The notes beneath the pieces were generated by a model. That model worked only from the letters and a program-made list of their open reading frames with translations, ran no database searches and had not been told where the DNA came from. DNA of 64,000 bases, from contig JACCIC010000021.1 of NCBI GenBank assembly GCA_018907035.1, forward strand, positions 3,151,001-3,215,000, given 5' to 3'. Every line of letters starts with the position of its first letter. Position 1 is the first letter of the stretch. The position numbers were made by a program, and so were the translations under genes. Of this stretch, positions 1-12,256 are shown piece after piece. Origin of the DNA: Sycobia sp. Sy_11. Taxonomy: Eukaryota; Arthropoda; Insecta; Hymenoptera; Epichrysomallidae.

Positions 1-171
1 ATGGTTTCCTACTTCCCTGGCATAATTGGCAACTGGCACTGCACTACTGGCAGTGGTAGTACTGGCAAGTGGCAGTACACATGGTTTACTTATATGCCTG
101 TAACAGGTTATAAAGTGAAACGGTATTGTTTAATTACAATAATAATTTTCTTTTTTTATTGTAAAAACAAG
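1..171 (+). other. Presumed intron of the NOL8-like gene
   Basis: This stretch lies upstream of the first recognisable NOL8-like exon. An ORF can be read through it, but its composition is odd: repeated TGGCA / ACTGGCA motifs at about 27-80 followed by an AT-rich tail. It ends in a pyrimidine run and a plausible AG acceptor at 170-171. I treat it as the end of an intron whose upstream exon lies outside the window. Confidence 0.4.
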
Positions 172-1669
172 AAAAATAATAAGAATGAATGATTCGGATA
201 AAAAAAGATTATTTTCAATAAAACAAAAAAAAGCAGCATTTAAAGCACAAGAACAAACAATTCGTAATGCATTAAAACACATTGTAAGTAAACTAGATTT
301 GTCACAAAATATAAAAATACTATAAATATAATTTTAGTACTTATTTATTAGGACAATAAGAAATCAAATAAGAAAATTATTTTTGATGACACTATAGATC
401 TTGAAAATGCAGAAGAAAAGATTGAAAATCGTAAAAGTAAGAATATTCTTTTTGAAAGTGATGATGAACATGAAACATTGGAGTGGAATGAAGAAGAGTT
501 AGATGCTAAACAAAAATTAAAGCAAAAGGTTAATAGTAACTTTATTAGATTAATTAAATTTATACTCATCTAAGATTTATACTCATTTTTCTAGTTATTA
601 AAATTGCAAACGAACATTGGAAATGATAAAAGATTTGTACTTGATGAACGATTTATTGATGAAGATAAACCTAATGAAGAAAAAGGAGAATATGTAAACG
701 ATCAAAATGAAATAGATGAAAAAAAATGGCAACTAAATATTTTAGGAGATGTCTTGGGTAAATCAATTAAAGATTCCACAATCAATTCTAATGATACTAC
801 AAAAAAGTAAATAATAATTATTGTATTTGCATTAAAGTTTTTTTATTAATTAACTTGTAATTAAATTTTTAATATGATATTTTAGGAAAAATAAAATGAT
901 AAGGTATGATCCTAGTGCAAGCAATCATCAAGATTTTGAAATAGCTGTTGAAAAAAAAAAAGATGAAAAACCTGTTAAGAAGAAAAAAAAATTAATTGCT
1001 GAGGAAGTTCAGGAAGAAGTTCCTGTTCCAATTTCCAAAGAAATATTTTATGATGTTTCAAAAAATTTAAGTGATGTCTTTAAGTCAAATGAAGAATTTA
1101 GTTTGTTAAAATCCCTTGGCCGTGATAAGTTAGATATTGGTATTGTTAATTTTTTAATTAATTAAAATCTTTAATACTTGTCTGTTACTATATATTAGTT
1201 TTGCATTATTTAAGCTGAAGATAATAACATTTTCAATAATAAATTACAAAAAAATGAAGAAAGCTTTCAAGTGAATTCTAATACTAAAAATCCATTTAAA
1301 TATGATTCCTCTTCTGATGATGATAATGATGATGATAGAAAAGTAAAAATTGAAAATGATTCAACAAAATCAAGTGTACTTGAAATGCCTGTTAAAAAAA
1401 ATAATCAACTATTTTTTGCTCATAACGATTCACGATTTCAAGGTAAGTAAAAATAGCAGCTTAAAGTAAAGATGAAGTATTTAATTTTTGTTTTTTTTTA
1501 ATTTTCAGAGGCAGAATCTTTCTTTAAAAAGCAATCAAGTCACGAAGTGACAACTTTCAGTAATAGAAGGAGAGAAATCAAAGAAATTGTACGGTCAAAA
1601 ATTAAAAATAATGTTAAAAAATCTATACCATGGAATAGAAAAAAAGTTCGTAAAATACAAAAAAAGTAA
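172..1669 (+). CDS. NOL8: NOL8-like nucleolar protein, 3' part (6 exons, 5' end outside window)
   Basis: Exons by eye: 172-283, 352-528, 595-806, 886-1139, 1215-1442 and 1509-1669. All have GT/AG borders and phases that join without a stop, giving about 380 C-terminal residues. The protein is strongly charged, with Lys/Glu-rich and Asp/Ser-rich low-complexity stretches. It has a RYDPSASNHQDFE block, an FFAHNDSRF block and a basic tail ending KVRKIQKK. The RYDP...F(E) block plus the FF..D.RF...E..FF block is the pattern I know from the C-terminal part of nucleolar protein 8, an RRM protein of ribosome biogenesis and pre-rRNA processing. The RRM itself would be encoded upstream, outside the window. 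The gene converges on FPPS with 686 bp between stop codons. Identification rests on short conserved blocks, so another charged nucleolar protein is possible; the exon structure is surer than the name. Confidence 0.68.
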
Positions 1670-2355
1670 CTAGTTAAAGTATTCTACAATTATATATTTT
1701 TATTATCTGTATAATACTTTGTAAATAAGTACATTATATTGTAAATATATGTATATATTCCTTTTTATTATCCCGTATTAAAAGTTTTTAAAACTAGTTT
1801 TTTGTATCGAAGTGTAATACTTAACAAGAAACCTAATAATGAAACTAGTTTAAAAAAATACATTAGAATTGACTTATATTTAATTAGAATATCTAAATCT
1901 TAATTGTACACTTTATACATACATGTTACTCTTTAGATAATAGAGAATAAGTCATTTTGAATTTCGTTTTTAAGTAAAAGCTAATAATGAAAAATGAATA
2001 TTAACTTAACAGTTTATTTTCTTATGCATACTACATTAAATTTACGTTTGAACTGGCAAACCATATATATGACATAATACTATTATATGATAAAAATATA
2101 GATTAGTAAATTAGTAAATGAACTCTGATTTATCATAAAAATGAGACCAGAAGCAGAACGGAAAAATAACGAACGTTGGAGATCTATTAGAAATTAATTA
2201 TTTAGCTTATGTGTTAATAATCTAGAAGCAATCTTAGATGCAATCTATGTTTAAAATTATTTTTAGATTACAAAAGCTCATTTCTTATTGCATTATTATC
2301 TCATCCAATGATGTAAACATATACATAAATAAATTATAAAAAGTTTGATTATCTA
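1670..2355. other. Intergenic region between convergent NOL8-like gene and FPPS
   Basis: AT-rich spacer holding both 3' UTRs. No ORF of note. No repeat or RNA gene is apparent. Confidence 0.6.
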
Positions 2356-5300
2356 TTACGAACTCCTGCGATAAAGTTTTTGAAGAATTTCAAAGAATAA
2401 ATCGTGAGGAAGACCACGTGAGATTTGTTGAATATGAGTATTTATAAGATTGTAGGTTTTTTCTTCGTATATTGAATAGGTCATTTGTAATCCTAAATCA
2501 TTGTACAACTGTTTCACTTTTGCAACTTTCTCTGGATCGTTTACTCCATAACATTCCTAAAAACATGAAATTACATCAAATGGACTTCGCGTTCAATGCA
2601 TTATTATGAAATATTATTTTTTATTAACATACATGCAGAATTTTTCTCTGCTCCGGTAAAGCACGCTGCAAAGCAACAACAATAAGCCAAGAGCATTTAC
2701 CCTCCTGGATATCTGTTCCTGACTTACCTATGACCTCAAAATCACCGTAACAATCTAAGAAATCGTCTTGCACTTGAAAGAAGTGCCCCACTTCGAACAA
2801 AATTGTTTTGGCTTGTCTATGCATTTCTGGATCTTTTATGCCGACCTTTGCGAAAAAGACATGTGACATATAAATTTTTATAAAATATTAAGTAACGATC
2901 AAATGACAACCTCAGAGGTACTTACGAGATACATAGCAAGTTGCACTGGCAACACAAACGTATAATAACTCGTTTTATATTTACCGATGGAAGTATATCG
3001 ATCCATCGTGAATAAATTCAAATCTGGCTTTTTGCCGAAATTTGTCGATAACATATCAAATGATTGTCCCAATGTAGTTTTTAACGCAGCCTAAAATTTA
3101 ATTGACACGTGATGTTAAAAAATGTACGAGTTTAAAATAAAATTCATAACATAACATTTACTTTTTAAAATGTAATTAGGAATATATAGTTTGTTAGCTT
3201 TTAACGTCTAAATTCCAGTAGTTTATCTTTAATTATTATCCAATACCATTGAAAATATCGTTAAATATACTATCCATATTGTTAAAACACATATCGACAG
3301 TACATCTATATAGGATATTTGCCATGTCATTAACGATAAACAGAAAATCAATTAAAAGCGTGATAAATATGAGCGTAATGTAATTGTTATTGAACCGAAA
3401 GTTATTGTTTATAAAAGTTTCACCAATAAATAAGTGTTCATTATAGAACTGTTATTATTGAATACTACATTACGCATGTATGCTCGAAATTAAAAATATT
3501 CAAAAACCACAATTTCTATTCTGATTAAAAATTGTGAAAACCTCTTGTATTGCTTCGAGTAAGTCCAGGTAGCATGGATGCCCAGAAAAATGCCTTTTCA
3601 ATAATTGATAAAGAGATTGTTCCAATAAAAGGCCGTCGTTGATAGCGCTTAAGCCCAGATCTTCGTACATATACCACGAAGGCTGGCCTCTCCTTGTTTC
3701 CGACCGGTCCATAATATCATCAAATATGACGAGGTAGGCCTGTAACTACTCGACAAAGATACAATTAAACCACAGAGTCGCTTTCAGAATGCATTTTAAT
3801 GGTATATAATTTTGTTTTTTCTTACCAGTTCTACACACCATCCTAATATCCTTACCAATCGGAGGTTTTCTTCTGTTAAGTCCTCGATAGGTGCAAGTTT
3901 TCTGTAGGCGTTTACGATTGCTAGTGCTCGATATTTTTTGCCCGCGGGAACGTTATATTGCAATACCTATAAATCGCATGAAACAAAGTCTTTTTTAATA
4001 CTTTTTCTTTTACTTAATGATTTTTTGCATATAGTGCTGATCATAGGTATATTGATATATTAATTCTAAATTCTCGTTTTAATTCATTAAAAATCCTCGT
4101 TTCTACGATATTTTTATTAAAGATTCTCAATTGTCAAATTTTAGATTTAGAAAATAAGATTCCATACTCTTGAGGTATACAGTTTTAAAATGAAAAAAAA
4201 AACAATGATTAGCAAGAGATTATTATATAGTTTGATACTTCTAGCAATCAATATATGATTAAAATGTTCAATTTTTAAATGGCGTGTTCAGAATAGCGAC
4301 ATTTTTTTTAAATTTTATGTCATTTTATTATTTAGATTTCAAAAACTGCCGCTTTTTTACACGCCATTTAGAAATTTAGCATTTTAATCATACATTGAAT
4401 CTAGAAGTATCAAGCTAAATAATAATCTCTCGCTATTCATTGTTTTTTTTTCACCTTAGATACCGTAATTCTGAAAAAAATTTGACAAGAAAGTAAATAT
4501 GTTAATCATAATCTGTGTCAAATTGGGTGTAAATAAAAAAGTCCGTTTTCGCGAAATTTAGATATGGAATTGACCAAATATATGTTATTCTATCGTTAAA
4601 ATATTATACCACATTTGAAAATTAAAAGATATGTTTAACAAAGCGGCGAACTTCAATTAAAAAATTATTTTAAAAACTTATTATAAATTAATAGTTAAAT
4701 TATAGCAAATTGATTACAGATATGATTACATCACATAAATCAAATTTAATGCGAAGAACATTTAACAAGATTATTCAAATAATAATTTCTACTATTTTTG
4801 GAACTTTGCACAACGCTAGAACGTTTTTCAAACAATGTTTAAAGAAAGTTTCAATATATGTGCTTCGAGAGAAGGCAAGATCTTTAAGCTTTCAAATCAG
4901 ACATTTCGAAATAAAAATGATAAACAGTCAAAAAATAAAAAAAAACAACACAAATACTTTGGAAAGTCCATGTTTTTAAAAAAAATAGCAAAACCGCGTG
5001 ACTCTTAAACTGTTATATGACAGCAAACGAACCAATGGTTTTTAACACTTAAGTGTGTACAACTGTCATGCTTTATAGTATACTTATAATATAAAATATA
5101 ATTACACTTGTCATTACAAAGATTTTTAGTATTTTGTTAATCCTATTTCAGTTGAAACTCCATATATCGCATAATTCTTACCTTATTTTATTATATCTAC
5201 TGTGATTTCAATATATATATATATTTATTTATTTATTTCTCCATTAACTCTGGTAAATAATACATTTGGTGATACATTAACGTAATACTCAACGACGTTT

Positions 5301-6098
5301 CGGCTGTTAAAACTTATTATTAAAAAAAAAAATTTACTATACATTACATATTTTTGTAAAACGTAAGCACTCTAATGTCAAATTGTAGCTGCTTATTACA
5401 TATGCGATTGCAGTTTAATATAATAAAATTACTTTTATAATTTTCTCATATCATTATAGTTGTCTTGCAATAAAAAACTATTATGTTCATCAAAATATTT
5501 TATTGACGGTGTTCCGAAAGTCTATATACTGTTTTAAAAAATATTTGACTAAATTGTCAAAAATTCTAACCAATACTGTCTTCTGAGATCCGCGCAAGAC
5601 CAAGACAATATGTTTAAATAATAACGCTTATCTTGTCATACTGGTGAAGCGCTATATGCTCAGAATTTATGTGACGCTCTAATATTTATCAGGTCTAAGC
5701 AAAGTTTAGATCATTTTAATGAAGCAGTCCAGTATCTACATAATCAGTTTATAAAACGATAATAGAAAAAAAAAACCAAAAAAAACAAAAAAACTTTTCC
5801 ATCCAAATGCATCTTTGCCGAAAACCTTGTACTTGATACACAATTGAGCGCGCTTTATTGTATCTATTGTGTTGAAACACATCGCTATATATAGAATAAG
5901 ATAAACATCCAACATTCCGGCACGGCGCACACGCTTACTTTAGCCATCCGTTTGGTAACCTCGGGTATGTCCAGGTGCCGACCGGTGTCCGTGAGATCCC
6001 TGACAACATCCGGCCAGACCGCCATCAATGCCCGAGTCTCGTCCCTGGTCGTTATCAAACTGGTTTGCGCCATCGAGTGCGCCTCGCGAACGCTGCCT
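2356..6098 (-). CDS. FPPS: Farnesyl pyrophosphate synthase (FPPS), exons 2-7
   Basis: FPPS condenses DMAPP with two IPP to give farnesyl diphosphate, the precursor of sesquiterpenoids, juvenile hormone and prenyl groups. Minus-strand exons: 5939-6096 (or 6098), 3826-3966, 3542-3745, 2926-3090, 2633-2845 and 2356-2556. All internal joins are phase 0 with GT/AG borders. The first Asp-rich motif is DDIMD with RRGQPSW after it, and the second is DDFLD. The family signatures [22 protein letters not shown] and [14 protein letters not shown] are present. The C-terminus is basic (KLYRRSS). With the proposed distal first exon the protein would be 374 aa, a normal length. Residues at -5 and -4 before the first DDxxD are Tyr-Leu, where vertebrate FPPS has Phe-Phe. 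The initiator is uncertain: an in-frame ATG at 6073 (MAQTSL) could start a shorter protein, but exon 5939-6096 looks spliced at its 5' side. All catalytic motifs are intact, so the gene should be functional. Confidence 0.93.
4165..4475. repeat. Palindromic MITE-like element in an FPPS intron
   Basis: Left arm (about 4190-4310) and right arm (about 4345-4450) are reverse complements with few mismatches. For example TTGATACTTCTAG on the left faces CTAGAAGTATCAA on the right, and AAATGGCGTG faces ACGCCATTT. The symmetry continues more weakly into the flanks. There is no ORF. It looks like a foldback MITE of about 0.3 kb in the intron between exons 2 and 3. Confidence 0.75.
4480..5938 (-). other. 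FPPS intron, nothing recognised
   Basis: AT-rich intronic DNA. The short ORFs at 4710-4979 and 5736-5930 show no family features and are best explained by chance. Confidence 0.5.
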
Positions 6099-6268
6099 CT
6101 GTAGAAATGGAATGCAAGTTTTTCTTAAAAAGAAAAAAAAGCCGAAAGGAAAAGCTGGCCTTATGCATATATATAAAATATGTTGAGAAGACACGCGAAA
6201 GAATCTCTAACATAGTTTTGGGAGAAACGTGCGAGAATCTAGAAAGTAGGTAAACACAGTATTCCGTA

Positions 6269-6270
<2 letters not shown>

Positions 6271-6345
<75 letters not shown>

Positions 6346-6440
6346 TTTAACTTGTAACGTGAGGTGAATCCGAAAAATCATGATGCGCTTTGATGCCTCA
6401 TACTCGAATATCCGTATGGAAAAATTGAGCTCTCTCTGTC

Positions 6441-6484
<44 letters not shown>

Positions 6485-6486
6485 TT

Positions 6487-6543
<57 letters not shown>
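6271..6543. repeat. (TG)n, (GA)n and (CT)n microsatellites
   Basis: A (GT)22-like run at 6271-6314 passes straight into (GA)n at 6315-6341. After about 90 bp a long interrupted (CT)n tract covers 6430-6543. The GA and CT tracts are inverted relative to each other and could pair. Long ORFs across here are low-complexity Arg-Glu or Ser-Leu repeats and not genes. Confidence 0.95.
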
Positions 6544-7389
6544 AATTAATTTTATTGACGTCGTATGAACAATTAAAAACATCGTTCTCCTTGAACAATG
6601 ATATAAAAATTTAGAGCAATTAATTGTTCTTCAGATTTCTCGTTAATTTATCTTATCGCTTTGTTTCCATATTTATTGCATAAAAATTATTTCATTAATT
6701 CATAATCAACTTTATTTTTATTTAATGTGTTATAAACACGTATACTTAAGATTATAACTTAAGATTGCAATTAAATTATTTACCATTAACCATTTTATAT
6801 ATCCTTATTCTTAATTCTTTTTTTAAGTTTGGAAAAAAGCAATAATATAATATGAAAATAAAACAAACTCCATTTTTTTCTTATATTTCATTATAAAATA
6901 TATAGAAGTTTTTTATTAATTTCAATAAATCAAATGGATATTTAAAAAAAAAAAGAAAAAACCTAACATATATGCTCTAGTGCAAAATAATATTCGATAT
7001 GCAGTATCTGACGTACTGGAAAATTTTTAATTTATCAATAGCGACAATTCAGATCAAGCTTAAACGAAGATTGCTTATATAACTTATACATTTTAAATAA
7101 ATAAAATCTCACGCACCTATTATCACACATCGATTATCGCTCGTTTTGATTGAGAAATCAATTGGGCAAATCGCGCGAGATGAAAAGGAGAAAACGAACT
7201 GAAAATTTACACTGACACCCATTTCCTTATATACGTCAAGAAATTATTTCCATTAAAATGAATATTAAAGAAAAGGCTATTCAAAGACGAATATAATATA
7301 GGTAGTCCATTGTACGATTGGAATCTTGTAAAAGCAAAATATATGCGCTTTTAGTTCGTTTGCATTTCCCACTATTATGACGGATTGCA

Positions 7390-7397
7390 TATCTGTT

Positions 7398-7470
<73 letters not shown>
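7390..7470. repeat. (AC)n(AT)n compound microsatellite
   Basis: About 13 AC dinucleotides pass directly into about 22 AT dinucleotides. Confidence 0.95.
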
Positions 7471-7474
<4 letters not shown>

Positions 7475-7930
7475 AGAACCTAGAGAACTGCGTTATCTAT
7501 GTACCGAAATGTATTTATCATTAGGTCTATTTTTAAAAGATATGAAATCTATAACATAACAATAAATACCATATATGCATGAGTTTATACAATTACATTT
7601 TGTAAAATTCTTTAATGAAATAACGCATGCGATTCTGTCAAAATATTCTTAAGAATAGATAAATAATAATATTCAGATTCGAAGTAACTCTAAAACTATA
7701 ATGTATACTATTTCTTAATAGCCTAAATTAGATACAGATTTCTAGTTATAACGATATTTAATTATTCTCTGACGAATATTTTTAATTTATTTTCTTCAAA
7801 ATTTAATCAAAAGTTTCATTCAAAATTTAATTAAAACATAGCAGATTATAGAAATAAATACAAATTTTTTTCAATTCAATACAATGGCATAAATGAACGT
7901 TATACAGTATACTAAAAAATACTTTAATTG

Positions 7931-8092
7931 TTCTTGTATCGACTGTATTTAGATAAATTAATAAATATTTGTATTGGTCTTACAGTCCAATTAAATAAAT
8001 TAAAATGAATACATGATAAATTAGAATTAAAAATTGTACTTATGTCGACTATTCTGAATTATATTAATAAATATTTTTATCGGTCTTACAGT
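7931..8092. repeat. ~104-bp tandem duplication
   Basis: A block containing a GTCGACT/ATCGACT motif, TTAATAAATATTT and GGTCTTACAGTC occurs at about 7931-7988 and again at about 8034-8092. The second copy runs into the left arm of the hairpin element that starts near 8063. Confidence 0.6.
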
Positions 8093-8580
8093 CTTTATAA
8101 TATAATATATTAGCTAAAATAATGACATTCAGACTGTCCTTGTTTATATTCACCCCCATAGAATCTGAAATAAAACTTATTACTACAATAAATTATATTA
8201 AAACTCAAAAATAAAAATAAAATAAAAGTAATAATAAAATAAAAAAAAAATAAAATAAAAATAATAAAAACAATATTCTATGTTAGTAAAAAAAAAAAGT
8301 ACTTCGAAACGTTGGACACCAAAGGTGATTTAAATTTAAGGTGGTAGGGACAGTCAGGTTGTACTTTACTAACATAGAATATTGTTTTTATTATTTTTAT
8401 TTTATTTTTTTTATTTTATTATTAATTTTATTTTATTTTTATTTTTAATTTATAATATAATTTATTGTAGTAATAAGTTTTATTTCAGATTCTACGGGGG
8501 TAAATGTAAACTGAATGTCATTATTTTAGCTAATATATTATATTATAAAGACTGTAAATTCGATAAAAATATTTATTAAT
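8063..8580. repeat. 520-bp hairpin (foldback) element, with a partial third copy to about 8850
   Basis: The left arm 8063-8291 and right arm 8367-8580 are near-perfect reverse complements. TTTACTAACATAG flanks the loop on the right and its complement on the left. The loop holds a CGAAACGTTGGAC motif. A related segment at about 8655-8850 repeats the GACAGTCAGACTGTCCTTG and CACCCCCATAGA motifs. It ends with CCAACGTTTCGAGC and CTCCTCATGAGGG. No protein is encoded. Confidence 0.8.
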
Positions 8581-8859
8581 TTAATACATAATAATATCAA
8601 TATATTTATATCAATACTAATACATATCAATATATAATTAATTGAAAATTATAATGACAGTCAGACTGTCCTTGTTTAAAATCACCCCCATAGATTAATC
8701 TCAAATAAAAATATATTAGCTGAAAAAAAATCTTTATTAGTAAAGTGCAATCTGACTGTCCCCGCCACCTTTACCCAATTGAAGATAGGCTGAGGTTGTC
8801 CAACGTTTCGAGCTTGCTACGGCTCCTCATGAGGGACTAAACTAAACCTTATATTAATA

Positions 8860-9517
8860 TTGAGTAATTTTAATATACAATCCCCCTCCCACACAAGTGC
8901 GGGTAATAACCTTACAAATACAAATATTAATTGGCTGAACTCTTGTGTTCATAGTGCAAAGAAATAAATAAATATACTATAGTGTTAACAGAATTTTGAA
9001 CTTTATTAGTCAACTTAATTTATTTACTAGATTTTTTATGCAATTTAGTTTTTCGAAATATATTTAAGAAAGTAAGAAACAACAATGATTTGCATAATTT
9101 TTCGTCTATTCTTAATATCAGTCAATACATGACAATAATATTTGACAGGCGTTTTTCGGTCATTTTATGCTAAATATATAACACACATCCTTATCAATAT
9201 ATAATTGTTTATACATTAATAACGAACATTATAGTAAGTTTAAAATAAAATAATCGAAATATGGCTCAATAAATTACTCTTCAATCATAAATATTATTAA
9301 TATTAACATATTAATGATACAACATTCATTATAGCTATTTATAGCATCATAATACGCACACACACGCGCGCGCGTGCGCACGCGTTTATTTTTTTTTAAC
9401 TTTTTATTTATAAATGTTCATAATATTATACTCAAAGAGTAAGGAATTATCATATAAATATTTTAAATTTTTTAAGTTTTATACTTATAAGTAATTGAAA
9501 CAATAGAAAGTATAATT

Positions 9518-9582
<65 letters not shown>

Positions 9583-10060
9583 GTAATAGCACAAGATAGA
9601 GTAATAACTTATTTTACGATGAAAATTTTAATCGTTATTTTTTCATTAACATACCTTAATATATATTATTCAATTTTATTTATATATTAATTATTTCAAG
9701 CCGATAGCTAATATCTGAAAAAAATGTATGGCTTTCTAAAAATTAGGAACATTAATTTTTTTTAAAAAAAATTTCCTTTCAAAGAATTAGTTATTAATCT
9801 ACATTGTTAAAAAGCGCATTATGTATTAATTATATATTATTCTATATTATATAAAACATTTTTTGGTAAATGCGTTAATTCAGAATTCATAACAAATTAT
9901 TTAAAGAACGGTTTCTCTATATTTTTTAACGATATTTTAGCTCTTAAGGAGCCTCTAGAATTTGCTTATAAAATCATCATGTCGTTGTTTAGTTTTTATG
10001 TTCTCTTATTCCATACTAAAAAAATATATATCAATTTAACTAACTCAATTTGATCTTGAG
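8860..10060. other. Putative FPPS intron 1 DNA with microsatellites
   Basis: Very AT-rich. It holds a short CACACGCGCGCG run at about 9356-9384 and an (AT)n tract at about 9524-9580. No genes were seen. Confidence 0.5.
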
Positions 10061-10128
10061 ATGACCTCCATACTAGATACCAATAACTGCTCTTCGAATC
10101 AAATTACGTTAAAAAGGTATAGATTAAA

Positions 10129-10132
<4 letters not shown>

Positions 10133-10192
<60 letters not shown>

Positions 10193-10372
10193 TGTTGGTT
10201 GTTTGCGATGCCTGCGTACATGCGTACGTACGTGCGTGCGAGTGTGTATGTGCGCCTGTCTGCTCTCTCTCTCTCTCGCTGTGTGTGTGCCTGTGCCTCT
10301 GTGGTGTGTGTGTACGTGTGCATGTATGCGCGCGTGCATGCATGTACGCTAGCGTACCTACCCGCGCGGTAT
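10133..10372. repeat. (TA)n tract followed by a long alternating purine-pyrimidine region
   Basis: About 27 TA repeats (to 10187) are followed by about 180 bp dominated by TG, CG and CA steps with a short CT run. ORFs in several frames across it encode Tyr-Ile, Thr-His or Cys-Val repeats and are artefacts of composition. A second CG/CA-rich tract lies at 10577-10632. Confidence 0.9.
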
Positions 10373-10807
10373 CATACTTATATACTATTTAATACCAACT
10401 TTGGTAAAAAATTTAATGTTAAAATTTTATACAAGAGTGCATTAAACGTGCAATACAAAAATTACAAAAAGTGAAATATGAAATTCACAGTTAATTTTTC
10501 GATATATATTAGGTGTAATGTGTACGACTAGGACCTTTTATCACGTTTGCATATACCTAAAAATAACTTTATATATACGCACGCCCGCGTGCGACACACA
10601 CGCACGCACGCGCGCGCGCGCACGCAGCATGCATTATGAAAACAACACAATAAATAATTCGTGCCATTTAGAATTAGCTATAATAATAAATTATACTGTA
10701 CACGAATAATGCTGGTTTAGGTGTATATATAGACTAGATAATAGTAATACATTTTTTAATTTAATTAAAACAGTACATTAAAAATGATTGTAGAAAGTGT
10801 ATGAGAT

Positions 10808-10810
<3 letters not shown>

Positions 10811-10870
<60 letters not shown>
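10811..10870. repeat. (AT)n microsatellite
   Basis: About 30 AT dinucleotides without interruption. Confidence 0.95.
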
Positions 10871-10875
<5 letters not shown>

Positions 10876-12210
10876 CATTATTTTAATTAAGCAAACTTTC
10901 TTTATAAGCTGCAGTCTGTAATAATAACATAGAAAAAAAATCGTTTAACAAAGTTTTTAATTATATTCGATTGAATACCAGAAAATCAAAATTTTTATTG
11001 TTCGACCGTCGAATAAGGCTCTTACTGTCACCATTTCTAAATTTTACTTTTCAGTTATATATAATCCAATGTGAAAAAAAAATTTTTTAACGGATAGTCG
11101 GCTTTTGCAATTTTTGTTCAGCCGTTCTTTTAGGGCTTTCGTTTTTCGTGAACAATACCGTGTGTGGAAATTATAAAGTTAGCGCAGTTTTACCACAATG
11201 CACTATTAAAACGGTAGCTAAAATTGCATTTAATGTATATTACACCAAAGAGGAAAGAAATTCGCCATTAATCCTTACCGATTCCTAGGCATAAAATACG
11301 ATTCTTAGCTATAGTCGTGTAAAAAATCGCATTTTATGCACTAACAGTCGCTTAAAATACTATTGTAGGTAAGTTTTATTATATTGCTATCGATTTTTAT
11401 AACACTAGTATGGAACACTACAATAAACTAGATTTTTTAAAACTTTTGTTTATATTTTTAATCTCCTTTTTTAACATTTAAATGGCCTTGTACTATATAA
11501 CTATACAGCTGAAAGAACTTCTTAATATCGTGATATCATTATCTGTTACATTTTAATCATATTTTCGTGCGATTTAGTGCATTTATATGTTGTCATTTTA
11601 TATGTGTTTAAAAAAACAGTTTTTTAGCAGCTAAAAATATTATTGAAATTATAAATATAAGTATCGTATATGTATATGGTACTGTTATTGAAAATCACTA
11701 TCTTTATTATTAAATTAAAAGACACAAATCACGTGTTAATATATCCGATGCATTTACTTACATACTGTATATTTTTAATTGTAAAGAATAGTATTGAATA
11801 ATTCAAATTTTTTACATTAATCTTTGATTACTTTTAATAATTATTAACTATAAACAGAATGCACTTATGATTTTAGTAACAATTAATCTATATTAAATTT
11901 TCAAATTAACACTTCTAAATTATCGAAAATAGCTTCTTTAAGACACATTGTATACACAATTTAATAACGCCAAAAAAATGATGTAGCACAATAGTAAACG
12001 TTTTCAAAAAAGAACATTGTTTTCGTTTGAATTGAAATATTCATGAAACATTGTCGAATTAAAACAGTTATTTATACAGCATGCATAAGTTTTAAGTACA
12101 GAGCAACTGAATAACTATATAATTATACAATGTAGAAATTTCAATGGCAAGGGATTTCAGAAACTAGTTAAATTTTTCTATAAACAACAGGAAAACAAAA
12201 TAGAAACTCT
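10871..12210. other. Putative FPPS intron 1 DNA, nothing recognised
   Basis: AT-rich, no ORF of note, no repeat structure seen by eye. Confidence 0.4.
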
Positions 12211-12213
12211 TAC

Positions 12214-12256
12214 TCGTGCCGTAACTTGGTAACAACGGTAGTTGCTGCAACGGCAT
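12214..12256 (-). CDS. FPPS: Possible first coding exon of FPPS
   Basis: On the minus strand an ATG at 12256 opens MPLQQLPLLPSYGT. It runs into a good donor (A|GTAAGAG, GT at 12213-12212) and leaves one base. Exon 5939-6096, entered after the second AG of its acceptor, needs exactly one base, so the phases match and the joined protein is 374 aa. The exon sits at the edge of a GC-richer block (12.2-12.8 kb) that resembles a promoter region. Against it: the first AG (6099-6100) would normally be used, the intron would be about 6.1 kb, and the peptide is too short to recognise. This is an inference from splice-phase logic only. Confidence 0.38.

Noticed and set aside
1..192. 63-codon ORF at the left edge
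   Set aside because: Repetitive TGGCA words and an AT tail; it lies upstream of a good splice acceptor and has no family features.
6271..6341. CRISPR-like array or other spaced repeats
   Set aside because: Only simple microsatellites; no direct repeats with unique spacers occur anywhere, and the sequence is eukaryotic.
6055..6582. 175-codon minus-strand ORF rich in Arg-Glu and Thr-His
   Set aside because: Pure translation of GA, CT and TG microsatellites.
10061..10474. 137-codon ORF and its minus-strand shadows
   Set aside because: Translation of an alternating TA/TG/CG tract.
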